From an uncultured Prevotella sp. (GTDB taxonomy: Bacteria > Bacteroidota > Bacteroidia > Bacteroidales > Bacteroidaceae), in the NCBI GenBank assembly GCA_900550365.1, contig URRR01000017.1, forward strand, positions 1 through 45,259: a stretch of 45,259 nucleotides of DNA, written 5' to 3'. The notes beneath the pieces are model-generated. The model searched no databases, was not told where the DNA came from, and saw only the letters and a program-made list of their open reading frames with translations. Position 1 is the stretch's first letter; every line of letters begins with the position of its first letter. This document shows positions 15,909-25,362 of the stretch, one piece after another. A program made the translations under genes and the position numbers.

Positions 15909-18170
15909 TTATTCGGCGGTTATGCTTACTGTCTGCAGCGAGCCGCTGTCGTGACCTATCATGATGTCGAACGCGCCCGGCTCGAACACCAGACGGCCCT
16001 CGGCGTCATAGTAAGAGAGGTCTTTCTCGGTGATGTCGAAGCTTACCTCCCTGGTCTCTCCTGCCTTCAGCATCACGCGGCTGAAGCCTTTCAGCTCCTT
16101 CACGGGGCGCGCTATCGACGCAACGGGGTCGCGCACGTAGAGCTGCACCACCTCAAAGGCGTCTCTCTTGCCCGTGTTGGTAACACTCACCGTGGCCTTG
16201 AACGTGCGGCCCGAGCCTGTTACAGAGGGCTTGCCGTAGCTGAACGTGGTGTAAGTGAGGCCGTAGCCGAAGGGATACAGCGGGTCGTTCACGTTGTCGA
16301 GCCAGTTAGTGGCGTACTTGCGGAAGTCCTTTGTGCCTGCCGGAACGGGGCGGCCGGTGTTCATGTGGTTATAATATATCGGCAACTGGCCTACCGTGCG
16401 CGGGAAAGTCATCGTCAGACGGCCGGCCGGAGCTACGTCGCCGAACACCACGTCGCATATGGCGTCGGCCGCCTCGCTGCCTCCGAACCATACGTTGAGT
16501 ATCGCGTCGACGTTATCCTGCTCCCATGTGAGCACCGTGGGGCGGCCCGAGAAGTTGAGCATAACGACGGGTTTGCCCAGCTTTACAAGCTCTTTGAGCA
16601 GCCGGCGCTGCACGTCGGGCAGGCGGAGGTCGGTGCGGCTGGCGCTCTCACCTGACATGTCGGCGCACTCGCCAAGGGCACATACGATGACGTCGGCCTT
16701 GCCTGCCACCTCAAGAGCCTCTTTCAGGAGCTGCGCGTCGTCGCCTCGCTCGATGGTCTTTCCGAACTCTGCCGCGCGCTGGCGTGTCGAGTCGGCCATG
16801 AGGTTGCATCCCTGGGCGTACAAAAGCTCGGCCTTGCCCTTCAATGCGCGCTCAAATCCCTCTTTCAGAGTAGAGTATTTGTCGGGCGTGTAGGCAACGC
16901 ACCATGTGCCGGCCATGTTGGCGCGCGTATTGGCGAGCGGACCTATGAGGGCTATCTTGCCCTTGCGCTGCAGCGGAAGCAGGTTGTCCTGGTTCTTCAG
17001 CAGCACGAAGGTCTCGGCCGTTATGCGGCGTGCGGCGGCGCGGTTCTCGGCCGTGAAGATGTCAGTGGCGCGCCTCTTGGGGTCGCAGTACTTGTAAGGG
17101 TCGGCAAAGAGGCCCAGCTTATACTTGGCCTCGAGCACGCGGCGGCAGGCCTGGTTGACAGCCTCCTCGCTTACGGTGCCGTCCTTTACCGACTGCTCCA
17201 GTGTGCCGATGAAGCCCATCGAGCACATGTCCATGTCGGTGCCGGCGTTGAGCGCCATGGCCGAAGCACGCTTCAGGTCGCCGCCTACGCCGTGAGGTAT
17301 CATCTCGCCTATCGAGCCGTAGTCGGTCGCAACGAAGCCGTCAAACTTCCACAGCTTGCGCAGCACGTCGTCAAGCAGCCACTTGTTGGCCGTAGCGGGC
17401 ACGCCGTCGACGATGTTGAACGACGACATCACGCTGCCCGTACCTTCCTCTACGGCGGCGCGGTAAGGCGGCAGGTACTGGTTGAACATGCGCAGACGGC
17501 TCATGTCAACGGTGTTATAGTCAAGTCCTGACTCAACGGCGCCGTACAGGGCGAAGTGCTTCAGGCAGGCCATCACGTTCTCACGGCTTGAGTAGTCGCC
17601 CTGATATCCGCGTATCATGGCCCTCGCTATCTGTGAGCCGAGGTAGGGGTCTTCGCCGTTTCCCTCAGCTATGCGGCCCCAGCGGGCGTCAACACAGATG
17701 TCGACCATCGGGCTGTACACCCAGTTGATGCCGTCGGCCGACGCCTCCTTGGCGGCTATGCGCGCGGCTTCCTCCACCGCCGCCATGTCCCATGAGCATG
17801 AGAGGGCGAACGGAATGGGGAATATCGTCTCGTAACCGTGGATAACGTCCATGCCCACGAGCAGCGGAATGCCCAGCCGGCTCTGCTCTACGGCTATCTG
17901 CTGGAGCTCCTTTATCTTGTCTACTCCTTTCAGATTGAACACTCCGCCCATGCCTCCGGCCTTGATGATGCCGGCCACCTGGGTGTTCTGTGCCTGGCCG
18001 GTGGTGATGTCGCCGGCCACCTGAAGGTTGAGCTGACCAATCTTTTCCTTAAGCGTCATGCGCGACATCAGGTCGCTGACGAACTTGTCCATCTCCGCGT
18101 CTTGCGCCACGGCGGGGCATGCGAGCACGCAGGCTGCGGCTAAAGTCAATACCTTTCTTAATGCTTTCAT
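15909..18170 (-). CDS. GH3 beta-glucosidase, BglX-like, exported
   Basis: This 753-residue exo-acting beta-glucosidase has a signal peptide ending near CPAVAQ, so it is probably periplasmic. The GH3 N-terminal barrel carries KHFALYG and the nucleophile D283 in VATDYGS. An (alpha/beta)6 sandwich domain (LALIGPLANTR onward) and a C-terminal Fn3-like domain (VSVTNTGKRDAFEVVQLYV) follow. Overall layout and length match the BglX group. It is the last gene of the beta-glucan locus but is separated from the upstream GH3 by a strong terminator at 18205-18238, so it may be expressed at a lower level or on its own. It would release glucose from beta-glucan oligosaccharides made by GH16 and GH5. Confidence 0.92.
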   Translation of the reverse strand: MKALRKVLTLAAACVLACPAVAQDAEMDKFVSDLMSRMTLKEKIGQLNLQVAGDITTGQAQNTQVAGIIKAGGMGGVFNLKGVDKIKELQQIAVEQSRLGIPLLVGMDVIHGYETIFPIPFALSCSWDMAAVEEAARIAAKEASADGINWVYSPMVDICVDARWGRIAEGNGEDPYLGSQIARAMIRGYQGDYSSRENVMACLKHFALYGAVESGLDYNTVDMSRLRMFNQYLPPYRAAVEEGTGSVMSSFNIVDGVPATANKWLLDDVLRKLWKFDGFVATDYGSIGEMIPHGVGGDLKRASAMALNAGTDMDMCSMGFIGTLEQSVKDGTVSEEAVNQACRRVLEAKYKLGLFADPYKYCDPKRRATDIFTAENRAAARRITAETFVLLKNQDNLLPLQRKGKIALIGPLANTRANMAGTWCVAYTPDKYSTLKEGFERALKGKAELLYAQGCNLMADSTRQRAAEFGKTIERGDDAQLLKEALEVAGKADVIVCALGECADMSGESASRTDLRLPDVQRRLLKELVKLGKPVVMLNFSGRPTVLTWEQDNVDAILNVWFGGSEAADAICDVVFGDVAPAGRLTMTFPRTVGQLPIYYNHMNTGRPVPAGTKDFRKYATNWLDNVNDPLYPFGYGLTYTTFSYGKPSVTGSGRTFKATVSVTNTGKRDAFEVVQLYVRDPVASIARPVKELKGFSRVMLKAGETREVSFDITEKDLSYYDAEGRLVFEPGAFDIMIGHDSGSLQTVSITAE

Positions 18171-18204
18171 TGATGTTTTGAGGTTTTAAACGTTGTTACA
18201 CAAA

Positions 18205-18238
18205 AGCCCTTAAAGCCCCGGCTGGGACTTTAAGGGCT
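18205..18238 (-). terminator. intrinsic terminator between the two GH3 genes
   Basis: AGCCCTTAAAG at 18205-18215 pairs perfectly with CTTTAAGGGCT at 18228-18238. In the minus-strand direction the stem is followed by TTTTGTGT. It lies only a few bases after the upstream GH3 stop codon and about 35 bp before the next GH3 start, so it probably ends the main glucan operon or attenuates read-through. Confidence 0.8.
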
Positions 18239-18243
18239 GATAA

Positions 18244-20475
18244 TTATTTAAGGGTAAACGCCACTTTTTGCGTCAGGTTGTCGGATGCGTTGCCGATGAG
18301 AGCCTCAAAGCGGCCCGGCTCGGCTGTCCATGCGTGAGCCTTGTCGTCAAAATAGCTGAGGGCGTCGCGGCCTATCGTCATGCTTACTTCCTTGGTCTCG
18401 CCGGGCTGCAGGCTTACTTTCCTGAAGGCCTTAAGCTCCTTGTAGGGGCGCGGCAGCGACGACTCGCAGTCATGTATGTACAGCTGCACCACCTCGGCGC
18501 CGGCCTTCGTGCCGGTGTTGGTAACGCTCACGGTGAACGTTATGCTGTCGTTGGCGGTCAGCCCGGCCTTGTCTGCCGTGGCCTTTCCTATCTTAAAGGT
18601 TGTGTAGCTGAGGCCGTGGCCGAAGGCGAAGAGCGTCCTTGTCTTCTCTTTGTCTACCCAGCGGTAGCCCGTGAAGATGCCTTCCTTATACTCCTCGTCG
18701 ATGATTTTCCTGTCGGCGCGCCATGTTCCGGGGTATGTTCCGAGCTTATGCGCGGGCACGTCGTCAAGCTGCTGCCACCACGTGTAGGGCAGTTTGCCCG
18801 ACGGATTGACACGTCCCGTCAGCACGTCGGCCAGCGCCTCGCCAGCCGTTGAGCCGAGGAACCAGCCCTGAACGATAGCCGCCACCTTGCCGCTCCACGG
18901 CATCGCCACGGGGTTGCCTGATATGTTGACGAACACGAGGTGCTTGTTTACCTTGGCAAGAGCCTCGACCACGCGGTCCTGACCGTACGGCAGGCCGTAC
19001 TGTTTGCGGTCGTGGCCCTCCGCATCCTGGTAATCGCTCTTGTTAAGTCCGCCGAAGAAGATTACGCAGTCAGCGCTCTTGGCCTTCTCTACGGCCTCGG
19101 CTATAAGCTCGTCGGCCGTGCGCGGGTCGTAAAGACGCTGCTTGGCCACCACGCCGTTGTACTCGCCCGTAGTGTCGCCGACGTATCCGCGGGCATACTC
19201 AACGCGTATCTTGTCGCCTAAATACTGGCGCATGCCCTCGAGAGGGAGCGTCTCTCGCTGCACCTTTAGCGACGAGCTGCCGCCGCCTACGGTCATCATC
19301 TTAATCGCGTTCTCGCCTACCACGAGCACACGGAGCGCCTTCGTGGTGTCAAGAGGCAGCAGATTGCCCTTGTTCTGCAGCAGAACGATGCCCTCGCCGG
19401 CTATCCGGCGCGCCGTGGCATAGTGTGCCTCAGAGTTCATCGAGCCGAGAGGGCGGTGGCGCTTCATCGTCGTGCGGAAGAAGAGACGCAGCACACGGCG
19501 CACCTTGTCGTCAAGTTCCTTGGTGGTAAGCTCGCCCTTCTGTATCATCTCCTTGTACGGACGGGCGAGGTAATAGTTGTCGTAGGCGTTTGAAGCGCCG
19601 AACGACAAGCCGTCAGTCCACGTTCCGAACTCCATGTCGAGCCCGTTCTCAACGGCCTGGCGGGTGTCATGCGTGCCGCCCCAGTCGCTCACCACGACGC
19701 CGTCATAGCCCCATTCGCCTTTCAGGATGTCGTTAAGCAGATACTTGTTGTGGCAGTTATGCTGGTCTTTATAAAGGTTGTAGCCGCCCATGAGGCCCCA
19801 TGTGTGCCCCTCCTTGACGGCCGCCTTGAAGGCGGGAAGATATATCTCGTAGAGCGCGCGGTCGTCAACGACGGCGTTAACCTGGTTGCGGTACTCCTCA
19901 TCGTTGTTCAGTGCGAAGTGCTTCACACACGCGGCGACGCCGTTAGACTGAAGTCCGTGGATGTAAGGAACCACCATTCGTGAGGCGAGATACGGGTCCT
20001 CGCCCATGTACTCGAAGTTGCGGCCGCCGAGCGGGGTGCGCATCATGTTGACGCCGGGGCCGAGAATCATGTCCTTCTCACGGTAACGCGCCTCCTCGCC
20101 GAGGGCCACTCCGTAGATAAGCGACATCTGCGGGTTCCACGTAGCGGCAAGACACGTCAGCGCGGGGAAGGCCACGCACGAGTCGTTAGTCTGTCCGGCC
20201 TGCATCCATTCGTCCCAAAGCACGTCGGGACGGACGCCGTGAGGGCCGTCGTCGGTCCAGAACTCGGGTATGCCGAGACGTGCCACGCCGGGCGAGCTGA
20301 ACTTGCTCTGGGCATGGATGACGGCGATTTTCTCGTCGAGAGTCATGCGGCTGAGGGCGTCCTCTATGCGTTCCTCCATGGGTTTTGTATCGTCAAGATA
20401 TACCGGCGGTGTCTGGGCGATAGCCACGGTGGCAGAAAACACCGCGAGCACGGCCGTTGTAATAGTCTTTTTCAT
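18244..20475 (-). CDS. GH3 beta-glucosidase, exported, Fn3-containing
   Basis: This 743-residue GH3 enzyme has a signal peptide (MKKTITTAVLAVFSATVAIAQ), so it is probably periplasmic. The barrel carries KHFALNNDE, and the nucleophile D264 lies in the classical VVSDWGG motif followed by GLDMEFG. The second domain begins around the VLVVGENA segment, and a C-terminal Fn3-like domain contains VSVTNTGTKAGAEVVQLY. It differs clearly from the neighbouring GH3 (SDW versus TDY), so the two are probably complementary in linkage or chain-length preference rather than a recent tandem duplicate. It lies downstream of GH5 after a 335-bp gap and directly before a terminator. Beta-glucosidase activity fits the glucan locus; beta-xylosidase is a less likely alternative. 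Confidence 0.92.
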   Translation of the reverse strand: MKKTITTAVLAVFSATVAIAQTPPVYLDDTKPMEERIEDALSRMTLDEKIAVIHAQSKFSSPGVARLGIPEFWTDDGPHGVRPDVLWDEWMQAGQTNDSCVAFPALTCLAATWNPQMSLIYGVALGEEARYREKDMILGPGVNMMRTPLGGRNFEYMGEDPYLASRMVVPYIHGLQSNGVAACVKHFALNNDEEYRNQVNAVVDDRALYEIYLPAFKAAVKEGHTWGLMGGYNLYKDQHNCHNKYLLNDILKGEWGYDGVVVSDWGGTHDTRQAVENGLDMEFGTWTDGLSFGASNAYDNYYLARPYKEMIQKGELTTKELDDKVRRVLRLFFRTTMKRHRPLGSMNSEAHYATARRIAGEGIVLLQNKGNLLPLDTTKALRVLVVGENAIKMMTVGGGSSSLKVQRETLPLEGMRQYLGDKIRVEYARGYVGDTTGEYNGVVAKQRLYDPRTADELIAEAVEKAKSADCVIFFGGLNKSDYQDAEGHDRKQYGLPYGQDRVVEALAKVNKHLVFVNISGNPVAMPWSGKVAAIVQGWFLGSTAGEALADVLTGRVNPSGKLPYTWWQQLDDVPAHKLGTYPGTWRADRKIIDEEYKEGIFTGYRWVDKEKTRTLFAFGHGLSYTTFKIGKATADKAGLTANDSITFTVSVTNTGTKAGAEVVQLYIHDCESSLPRPYKELKAFRKVSLQPGETKEVSMTIGRDALSYFDDKAHAWTAEPGRFEALIGNASDNLTQKVAFTLK

Positions 20476-20810
20476 TATTCTTTTTATGTTTAGATTAATG
20501 TTGTTTTACTTCTTTAAGGCGTCATTCTGTCTTTTCCTGAAAAATGGTTTACAGACTTTGTATAAACAAGCTACATCGACTTACACATTCAGTTTATCCA
20601 TGCTGAAAGGGTTTTCTCACCCGTCACGACGTGAAACAGCTTCAGTTACGGTGAGTGTGCTTCGTCTACGGCTCCGCCGAGCGGTAGACCGAAGGCGATG
20701 CAAAGTTACTATTTTTTACGTCATCGGCATCACCTGCGGCAGTTTTTTTACATCTCCACAGGTATTTTTATTCCCCGGTCTCCGCATGTGTAGCCCTGGC
20801 GTCTTGCAAC
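20476..20810. promoter_or_regulatory. 335-bp intergenic region with hairpin and -7-like box
   Basis: No gene is supported here. A hairpin of about 14 bp lies at 20660-20694 (outer pair CTTCG/CGAAG, inner GCTC/GAGC). A TAACTTTG box on the minus strand at 20708-20701 fits the Bacteroidetes -7 consensus, but no TTTG -33 box is found at the right distance. The region may carry an internal promoter and a leader of about 225 nt for the GH3 gene at 18244-20475, or a processing site in a long transcript. Confidence 0.4.
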
Positions 20811-22049
20811 CTATTGCCTGAGACCGATTGACTTTATATATGAAGCCTGCGGCCGGCAGTTGGTGAACTTGATGTTCTCAAGATACTGCGACAGTATGCG
20901 CCGGGCCTCATCTTGTGACGGACGGGCGCGGCGGATGTCGTCAAACGTGGTGCGGTCTGCCTCTGAAAACTTCACCACGACGCTGTCCCAGCCCTCCGGA
21001 CGTACAACGGCGTTCATGCAGGAGTTGTCCACCTTCTTGTACGGCCAGAACGTATAGCCGATGTTGTTGTCGCGGAGCGTCTTCACGAAGTCGGCCTGCC
21101 ACTGGTCAGTGTTGTGCCCCAGCTCGCCCATATACATGGGCAGACCGGTCAGGTCGCGGAAATCGATGTAGCTCTTTATTGCCTCAGCCGTGGCCGGACC
21201 GCCGTAGCGGTGGCACGTGTACATGATGTTCGCGTCGAACTTCCAGTCTGTGAACATGCTGAAATCGCTGTTCCACTGCGCTCCGCCGAGCAGTATCACG
21301 TGATTGTTGTCAATCCGGCGTATGGCCTCAACGGTGCGCTTGTAGAGCGGTTCGAGGCGTTTGTTAAGCTCGGCCTTGTTCTCAAAGTAGTGGGCTATCG
21401 GCTCGTTCATCAGCTCGTAGCCGAGGATTACCGGCTCGTCCCTGTACCGTGAGGCGATGTCGCACCATATCCTGATGAACAGCCGCTGACTTTCCTCGCT
21501 CTCGAAGAGCCACGGATAACCGTGGCCGTTATCTATGTTGTCGCCCGTCTGGCCTCCGGGGCAGTCGTGCATGTCAAGAATAAGGTAGAGCCCGCTCTCA
21601 CGGCACCACTCCACCACGCTGTCAACGCGGGCAAAACCGTCCTGAGCTGCGGACAGACCCATGTAATCCTCGTCAGTGAACAGCTTGTAATTGAACGGCA
21701 GACGCACGGTGTTGGCGCCCGTGGAGGCGATGTAACGTATGTCGTCACGGGTGATATAGTTGTCCTTGAAGGCGCGCCAGAAGGCGGCGGCGTCGTCCGG
21801 TCCGACCAGCTCTTTGAGCATAAGGTCAATCATCCACTCGCAGTTGGTCTTCTTAAACCCGAACATGTAGCCCTCAGGATTGAGCCAGTTGCCCAGGTTG
21901 GTGCCCGTGATGTAGAGCCGCGAGCCGTCTGGTTTCACCAGATTGTGACCCTGAACGCGTACGAAACGGCCCGAGGCAACAGCCACGGTGGCGACGAGGC
22001 TCAGCACGAGAGCCGACAGAATCTTTCGCATTTGCATCATTGTTGTCAT
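20811..22049 (-). CDS. GH5 endo-glucanase-like glycoside hydrolase, exported
   Basis: This is a retaining GH5 family barrel enzyme of 412 residues with the start placed at the MTTMMQMRK methionine; MRKILSALV, six codons further in, is an alternative. The signal peptide ends near VAVAS. The domain begins with GTNLGNWLNPEGYMFGF, the acid/base is E216 in GYELMNEP, and the nucleophile is E309 in MYMGELG, the expected GH5 pair. A longer upstream frame exists but adds residues unlike a signal peptide. Located after the GH16 gene in the SusC/SusD operon, it probably cuts beta-1,3-, beta-1,4- or beta-1,6-linked glucan; the subfamily cannot be fixed by eye. Confidence 0.9.
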   Translation of the reverse strand: MTTMMQMRKILSALVLSLVATVAVASGRFVRVQGHNLVKPDGSRLYITGTNLGNWLNPEGYMFGFKKTNCEWMIDLMLKELVGPDDAAAFWRAFKDNYITRDDIRYIASTGANTVRLPFNYKLFTDEDYMGLSAAQDGFARVDSVVEWCRESGLYLILDMHDCPGGQTGDNIDNGHGYPWLFESEESQRLFIRIWCDIASRYRDEPVILGYELMNEPIAHYFENKAELNKRLEPLYKRTVEAIRRIDNNHVILLGGAQWNSDFSMFTDWKFDANIMYTCHRYGGPATAEAIKSYIDFRDLTGLPMYMGELGHNTDQWQADFVKTLRDNNIGYTFWPYKKVDNSCMNAVVRPEGWDSVVVKFSEADRTTFDDIRRARPSQDEARRILSQYLENIKFTNCRPQASYIKSIGLRQ

Positions 22050-22055
22050 TAATAA

Positions 22056-22118
22056 GGGCCGCTGCCGTCCGGCATGCCGCAACGCCTGGGCATGCGGACT
22101 ACCGGTCGGGAACGGCCC
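22056..22118 (-). other. intercistronic hairpin between GH16 and GH5
   Basis: Outer arms GGGCCG (22056-22061) and CGGCCC (22113-22118) enclose a second stem formed by TCCGGCATGCC (22068-22078) and GGCATGCGGA (22089-22098). There is no T tract. It could protect or set the processing point of the mRNA between the two enzymes. Confidence 0.5.
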
Positions 22119-22142
22119 CAACAGGTTAGTTATATCTTACAT

Positions 22143-23228
22143 CTATTTCTGGAACACACGCACGTAGTCAATCTCCATAGTGGCGGGCAGGCAGTTCTCG
22201 TCGACGCCCTGCTGGCCGCCCCACGCGCCGCCCCAGGCCAGGTTGAGGATAACGTAGAAGGGCTGGTCGAACGGCCAGGCGTCAGTGCCGGTGCCGTCGT
22301 TGACATACGTGAGCAGCTCCTCGCCGTCAACGTAGAACGTCATCTGGTCGGCCGACCACTCGAGGGCATACACATGGAAGTCAGTGTAGGCCGTGGACAC
22401 CGTCGTGCGGGCGCTCTCTATGGCCGTGCCTCCGTTGTTGTACTTGTTGCAGTGGATAGTAGAGACTACCACGTTGGGGTCGTATCCTACTGACTCCATT
22501 ATGTCAATCTCGCCGCATCCGGGCCACTGGCCGCCCGCAACGGGCATCATCCAGAACGCGGGCCACGTGCCCTTGCCCTCGGGCAGCTTGATGGCGGCCT
22601 CGATGTAGCCGTACTGCCAGCCCGTGTTACGCTCGGCGTAGAGACGTGCCGACTTAATGTTGTCGCCGTCTTTCATGAGGTTTATCTTCAGCGTACCGTC
22701 TGATACAACGGCCACGTCGTTGTCCTGCACGTAGCTCTGCAGCTCGTTGTTCACCCAGCCCGGGCCCTGAATCTCGTAAGTCCAGTCGCCGCCGAGGGCC
22801 GTGCCGTCAAACTCGTCGTTCCATACGAGAGTGTATCCTTCAGGCACCGTGATTTCAGGCTCCTCGGGCTCTACGCCCTCCTGGTTTACGGTAACGCTCT
22901 TGCGCGTGCCTCCGCACCATACGGTGACGTAGCCCGTGCGTGCCGTCGTGTCAGTGTTCTCAGCCACGCTGACGGTCAGAGTCTCGTTATGGCTTATGGT
23001 GTTGGCCGGCGTCACGCTCAGCCAGTCGTCACTGGTGTAGGCTGTAAACTCATGATCAGTGGTAACGTTGACGGTGAACGTCCGTGCCTCGGGCGTAAGG
23101 TTGAACTCTGTCTGCGAGAATTCAACCGTCTGTGACGCCGACGCATACTCGGTGTCGCGGTCATCGCTGCATGACGTGAAGCCTAGCGCAGCCGCCAGTA
23201 ATACGCTTAATATCATCTTGGTTTTCAT
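22143..23228 (-). CDS. GH16 beta-glucanase (laminarinase-like) lipoprotein with BACON domain
   Basis: This 361-residue lipoprotein has its lipobox Cys at residue 20 (LGFTSC). A BACON domain follows (about residues 33-117: FTVNVTTDHEFTAYTSDDWL up to VTVNQEG), and then a GH16 jelly-roll catalytic domain to the C-terminus. The catalytic signature is GEIDIMESVG, with nucleophile E240, D242 and acid/base E245. The pattern is that of laminarinase/lichenase-type GH16 enzymes. BACON modules usually act as spacers that hold the enzyme away from the cell surface. Placement behind SusC, SusD and a binding lipoprotein indicates a surface endo-beta-1,3- or mixed-linkage glucanase that produces oligosaccharides for SusCD import. 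Confidence 0.94.
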   Translation of the reverse strand: MKTKMILSVLLAAALGFTSCSDDRDTEYASASQTVEFSQTEFNLTPEARTFTVNVTTDHEFTAYTSDDWLSVTPANTISHNETLTVSVAENTDTTARTGYVTVWCGGTRKSVTVNQEGVEPEEPEITVPEGYTLVWNDEFDGTALGGDWTYEIQGPGWVNNELQSYVQDNDVAVVSDGTLKINLMKDGDNIKSARLYAERNTGWQYGYIEAAIKLPEGKGTWPAFWMMPVAGGQWPGCGEIDIMESVGYDPNVVVSTIHCNKYNNGGTAIESARTTVSTAYTDFHVYALEWSADQMTFYVDGEELLTYVNDGTGTDAWPFDQPFYVILNLAWGGAWGGQQGVDENCLPATMEIDYVRVFQK

Positions 23229-23437
23229 CTTCTTTTGTGGTTTTTAGTTTTGTTTTGACTTATTGTCATCGTCCCGCTCATCGCCCCGGGGTAAGCCTCG
23301 GCTTTGCAAAAGACCGTCTTTTGCGTTGCGTTTTGCCGTCTTTTAGCGTGTAAAAGGCCGCCTTTTGCAGGCCCAAAGACGGCCTTTCGCAAAGCGTTGG
23401 CTATCAAAGAGTTATGAAACAGGTCTATTAAAGCTCG
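23229..23437. repeat. four-module palindromic repeat, copy C, inside the glucan operon
   Basis: The clearest intact copy spans about 23301-23415. Modules occur near 23305, 23331, 23351 and 23374, with the last (AAAGACGGCCTTTCGC) inverted, followed by the tail TTGGCTATCAAAG. It lies between the co-directional binding-lipoprotein and GH16 genes, so the co-transcript would contain its hairpins. No gene is supported in this gap. Confidence 0.85.
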
Positions 23438-25339
23438 TTATTGGGCCGTCTTCTGCAGCACTATGTTGTTCACGGTTACCGTTGTTCCGGCCTGGCATCC
23501 GCCGAAGTCGAGCACGAGTGTCAGCGCTCCAGCCGCTCCTATAGAGAGCGTCTGTGCAGGCATCTTCAGTACATATTCCTCATACGGAGCAAGGTTTACA
23601 CGCTCGGCAAAGAAGAAGTTGTTATCATCTGAAGAGTCAGTCAGCTTAACGGTAGCTCCATTCAATTCCTTGTCAGACATCAGCGTGCAGCTGAAGTCGT
23701 AAGGAGTGGCCGCCTCGCCGGGTATCGACGTGATGAGCTTTACCTGTGCCTGCCACTGGTCTGTGGTAGCCTCGGGCAGCGTTACGGTGTAAGTTCCGTT
23801 CCCGGCGCTGAATCCGGGGTCAGCTATCTGTGCCCATCCGGGAGCGTAGTAAAACTCTGTGGTGTAACCACCGGTATCGTCAACGTTGGTCTTCCAGAGG
23901 TTTGTTGCAGCGTCATAGTCGTAAACGGTGTCGTCTTCTTCATCCTCTGAAGGCTGTTCATCCTCTGAGGGAACTACCGTGCCGTCGTCGTTGGCATGGT
24001 CTTTCAGTACTATGTCACTCATAGTTACTTGAGTGTTCTCCGGGTTTCCGCCGAAGTCGAATACTACGTCTATCTGGCTAATGTCGATACCCGGCATGTC
24101 GCTCTTGTAGAACACGTACTCCTCATATGCCTTAAGGCTGACTTTTTCCTCAAAGTAAAGGATGCCGCTGTTATTTGTGTCACACAGCTTAACGGTAACG
24201 TTGTTGTGGTCAACATTTGACATCAGCTTGCAGCTGAAGTCATAGTTACTGGTGGCAGAGGTGGTCATGTCCGTATGGAAGAACACCTGTGCCTGCCACG
24301 TTTCGCTCGTAGCCGTGGGCAGGGTTACGGTGTATTCGTTGTCACCTACCGTCATATCCGGAGCGGGCAGCTCAGTCCACGATTCTCCCGTAGCATAGAA
24401 GAACGTATTGGTGAACTGACAGTCCTTAAACATGTTGAACTCACTGTTGGGGTCGAATCCGTCGAAGACCTGTTCCTGGCCTGCACTGGTCAGGATGAAG
24501 TGCCATGCGATGTCGGCGTTCTCATAGATAAGCACGAGCTTCGAGCCGGTTATGCTCTCTACGCGGAAACGCGGATTGTTATACTGGTCGTCGCAGGAGA
24601 TGTACGGGAAGAGTGTTCCTGCCGGGAACACGAGGTAAACGTCGTCGCCCTCGCCGATAATCTCGAACGTTGAGGTCTGCGCCTCGGTAGGAGAGTCAAA
24701 GTCGTTGCCGTCATTGGGGTTGCCCGTCATCACCGTACAGCCATTATTGACGAATGTCAGGCCGTCTTCACCGGGGCTGTAGGTGTACGTTCCGTCAGCG
24801 CTGAAGGTTATCTCGTCATCATACAGACCCGTGTTCTCCTTCTCGTTGGGCTGTGCCGAGTACCAGTTAGTACCGTCTGTACCCGGCTCACCGCAACCGA
24901 TATGCGCAGCCTCGTCGTTAGCTATGCGCCATGTCTTGCCGCTGAGGAGAGTGTAATACATGTCATAGTCAACCAGAGAGTTGTCAATGTGGAACGTAAC
25001 CGAGCCCATGCCCTGGCTCATTCCGTTGCGGTTACCCACGCGGTAGTTAAGCACATAGTCGCCGGCCGCGTTGACAATCTTGCTGTATCCGTTTGTGGTA
25101 GAGTAAGGATTGCTGCTCTCCCACGTCATGTACCATATCGGGTAGATACCTTCGCCCGCCATGTTGAACGTAGCCTGGTTGGTAGTCTGGTCTACGTCCA
25201 CAGTCACCTGTGCCTGTTCAGCCAGCGGCAGGCCGTTTTCTGACAGTCCGTCGATGTCGTCAGGCGAGCACGATACCGTCGCGAGCGAGAGCGTCAGCGC
25301 ACCCATCGCTCCGAATATATAATACTTTAGCTTTTTCAT
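23438..25339 (-). CDS. surface glycan-binding lipoprotein (SusE/F-position) with tandem carbohydrate-binding-like domains
   Basis: This 633-residue lipoprotein has its lipobox Cys at residue 24 (LATVSC). An N-terminal Ig-like part is followed by a lipocalin-like middle domain (SGKTWRIANDEAAH; TFSADGTYTYSPG). Two related C-terminal modules come last: about 300-470 (YTVTLPTATSETWQAQVFFH; YDFSCKLMSN) and 490-633 (YTVTLPEATTDQWQAQVKLI; YDFSCTLMSD). They share the same order of motifs, indicating an internal duplication, and look like CBM4/9-type beta-sandwiches. An acidic linker rich in D, E, P and S separates them. The gene is 23 bp after SusD, the usual place for surface glycan-binding proteins, so it should bind beta-glucan on the cell surface. 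No catalytic motif is visible. Confidence 0.85.
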   Translation of the reverse strand: MKKLKYYIFGAMGALTLSLATVSCSPDDIDGLSENGLPLAEQAQVTVDVDQTTNQATFNMAGEGIYPIWYMTWESSNPYSTTNGYSKIVNAAGDYVLNYRVGNRNGMSQGMGSVTFHIDNSLVDYDMYYTLLSGKTWRIANDEAAHIGCGEPGTDGTNWYSAQPNEKENTGLYDDEITFSADGTYTYSPGEDGLTFVNNGCTVMTGNPNDGNDFDSPTEAQTSTFEIIGEGDDVYLVFPAGTLFPYISCDDQYNNPRFRVESITGSKLVLIYENADIAWHFILTSAGQEQVFDGFDPNSEFNMFKDCQFTNTFFYATGESWTELPAPDMTVGDNEYTVTLPTATSETWQAQVFFHTDMTTSATSNYDFSCKLMSNVDHNNVTVKLCDTNNSGILYFEEKVSLKAYEEYVFYKSDMPGIDISQIDVVFDFGGNPENTQVTMSDIVLKDHANDDGTVVPSEDEQPSEDEEDDTVYDYDAATNLWKTNVDDTGGYTTEFYYAPGWAQIADPGFSAGNGTYTVTLPEATTDQWQAQVKLITSIPGEAATPYDFSCTLMSDKELNGATVKLTDSSDDNNFFFAERVNLAPYEEYVLKMPAQTLSIGAAGALTLVLDFGGCQAGTTVTVNNIVLQKTAQ

Positions 25340-25362
25340 TTTCGGTGTCTTTTACTGTAAGG

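Noticed and set aside
15909..20475. Recent tandem duplication of the two GH3 genes
   Set aside because: The nucleophile contexts (VATDYGS versus VVSDWGG) and domain details differ widely, so these are different GH3 subgroups.
20660..20694. Possible tRNA or small RNA gene from the strong stem
   Set aside because: There is no cloverleaf, anticodon loop or CCA end, only a single stem and no clear own promoter and terminator.
22050..22121. Longer N-terminus of GH5 beginning MGPFPTG
   Set aside because: The extension covers an intercistronic hairpin and would bury the signal peptide; starts at 22049 or 22031 place the signal peptide first.
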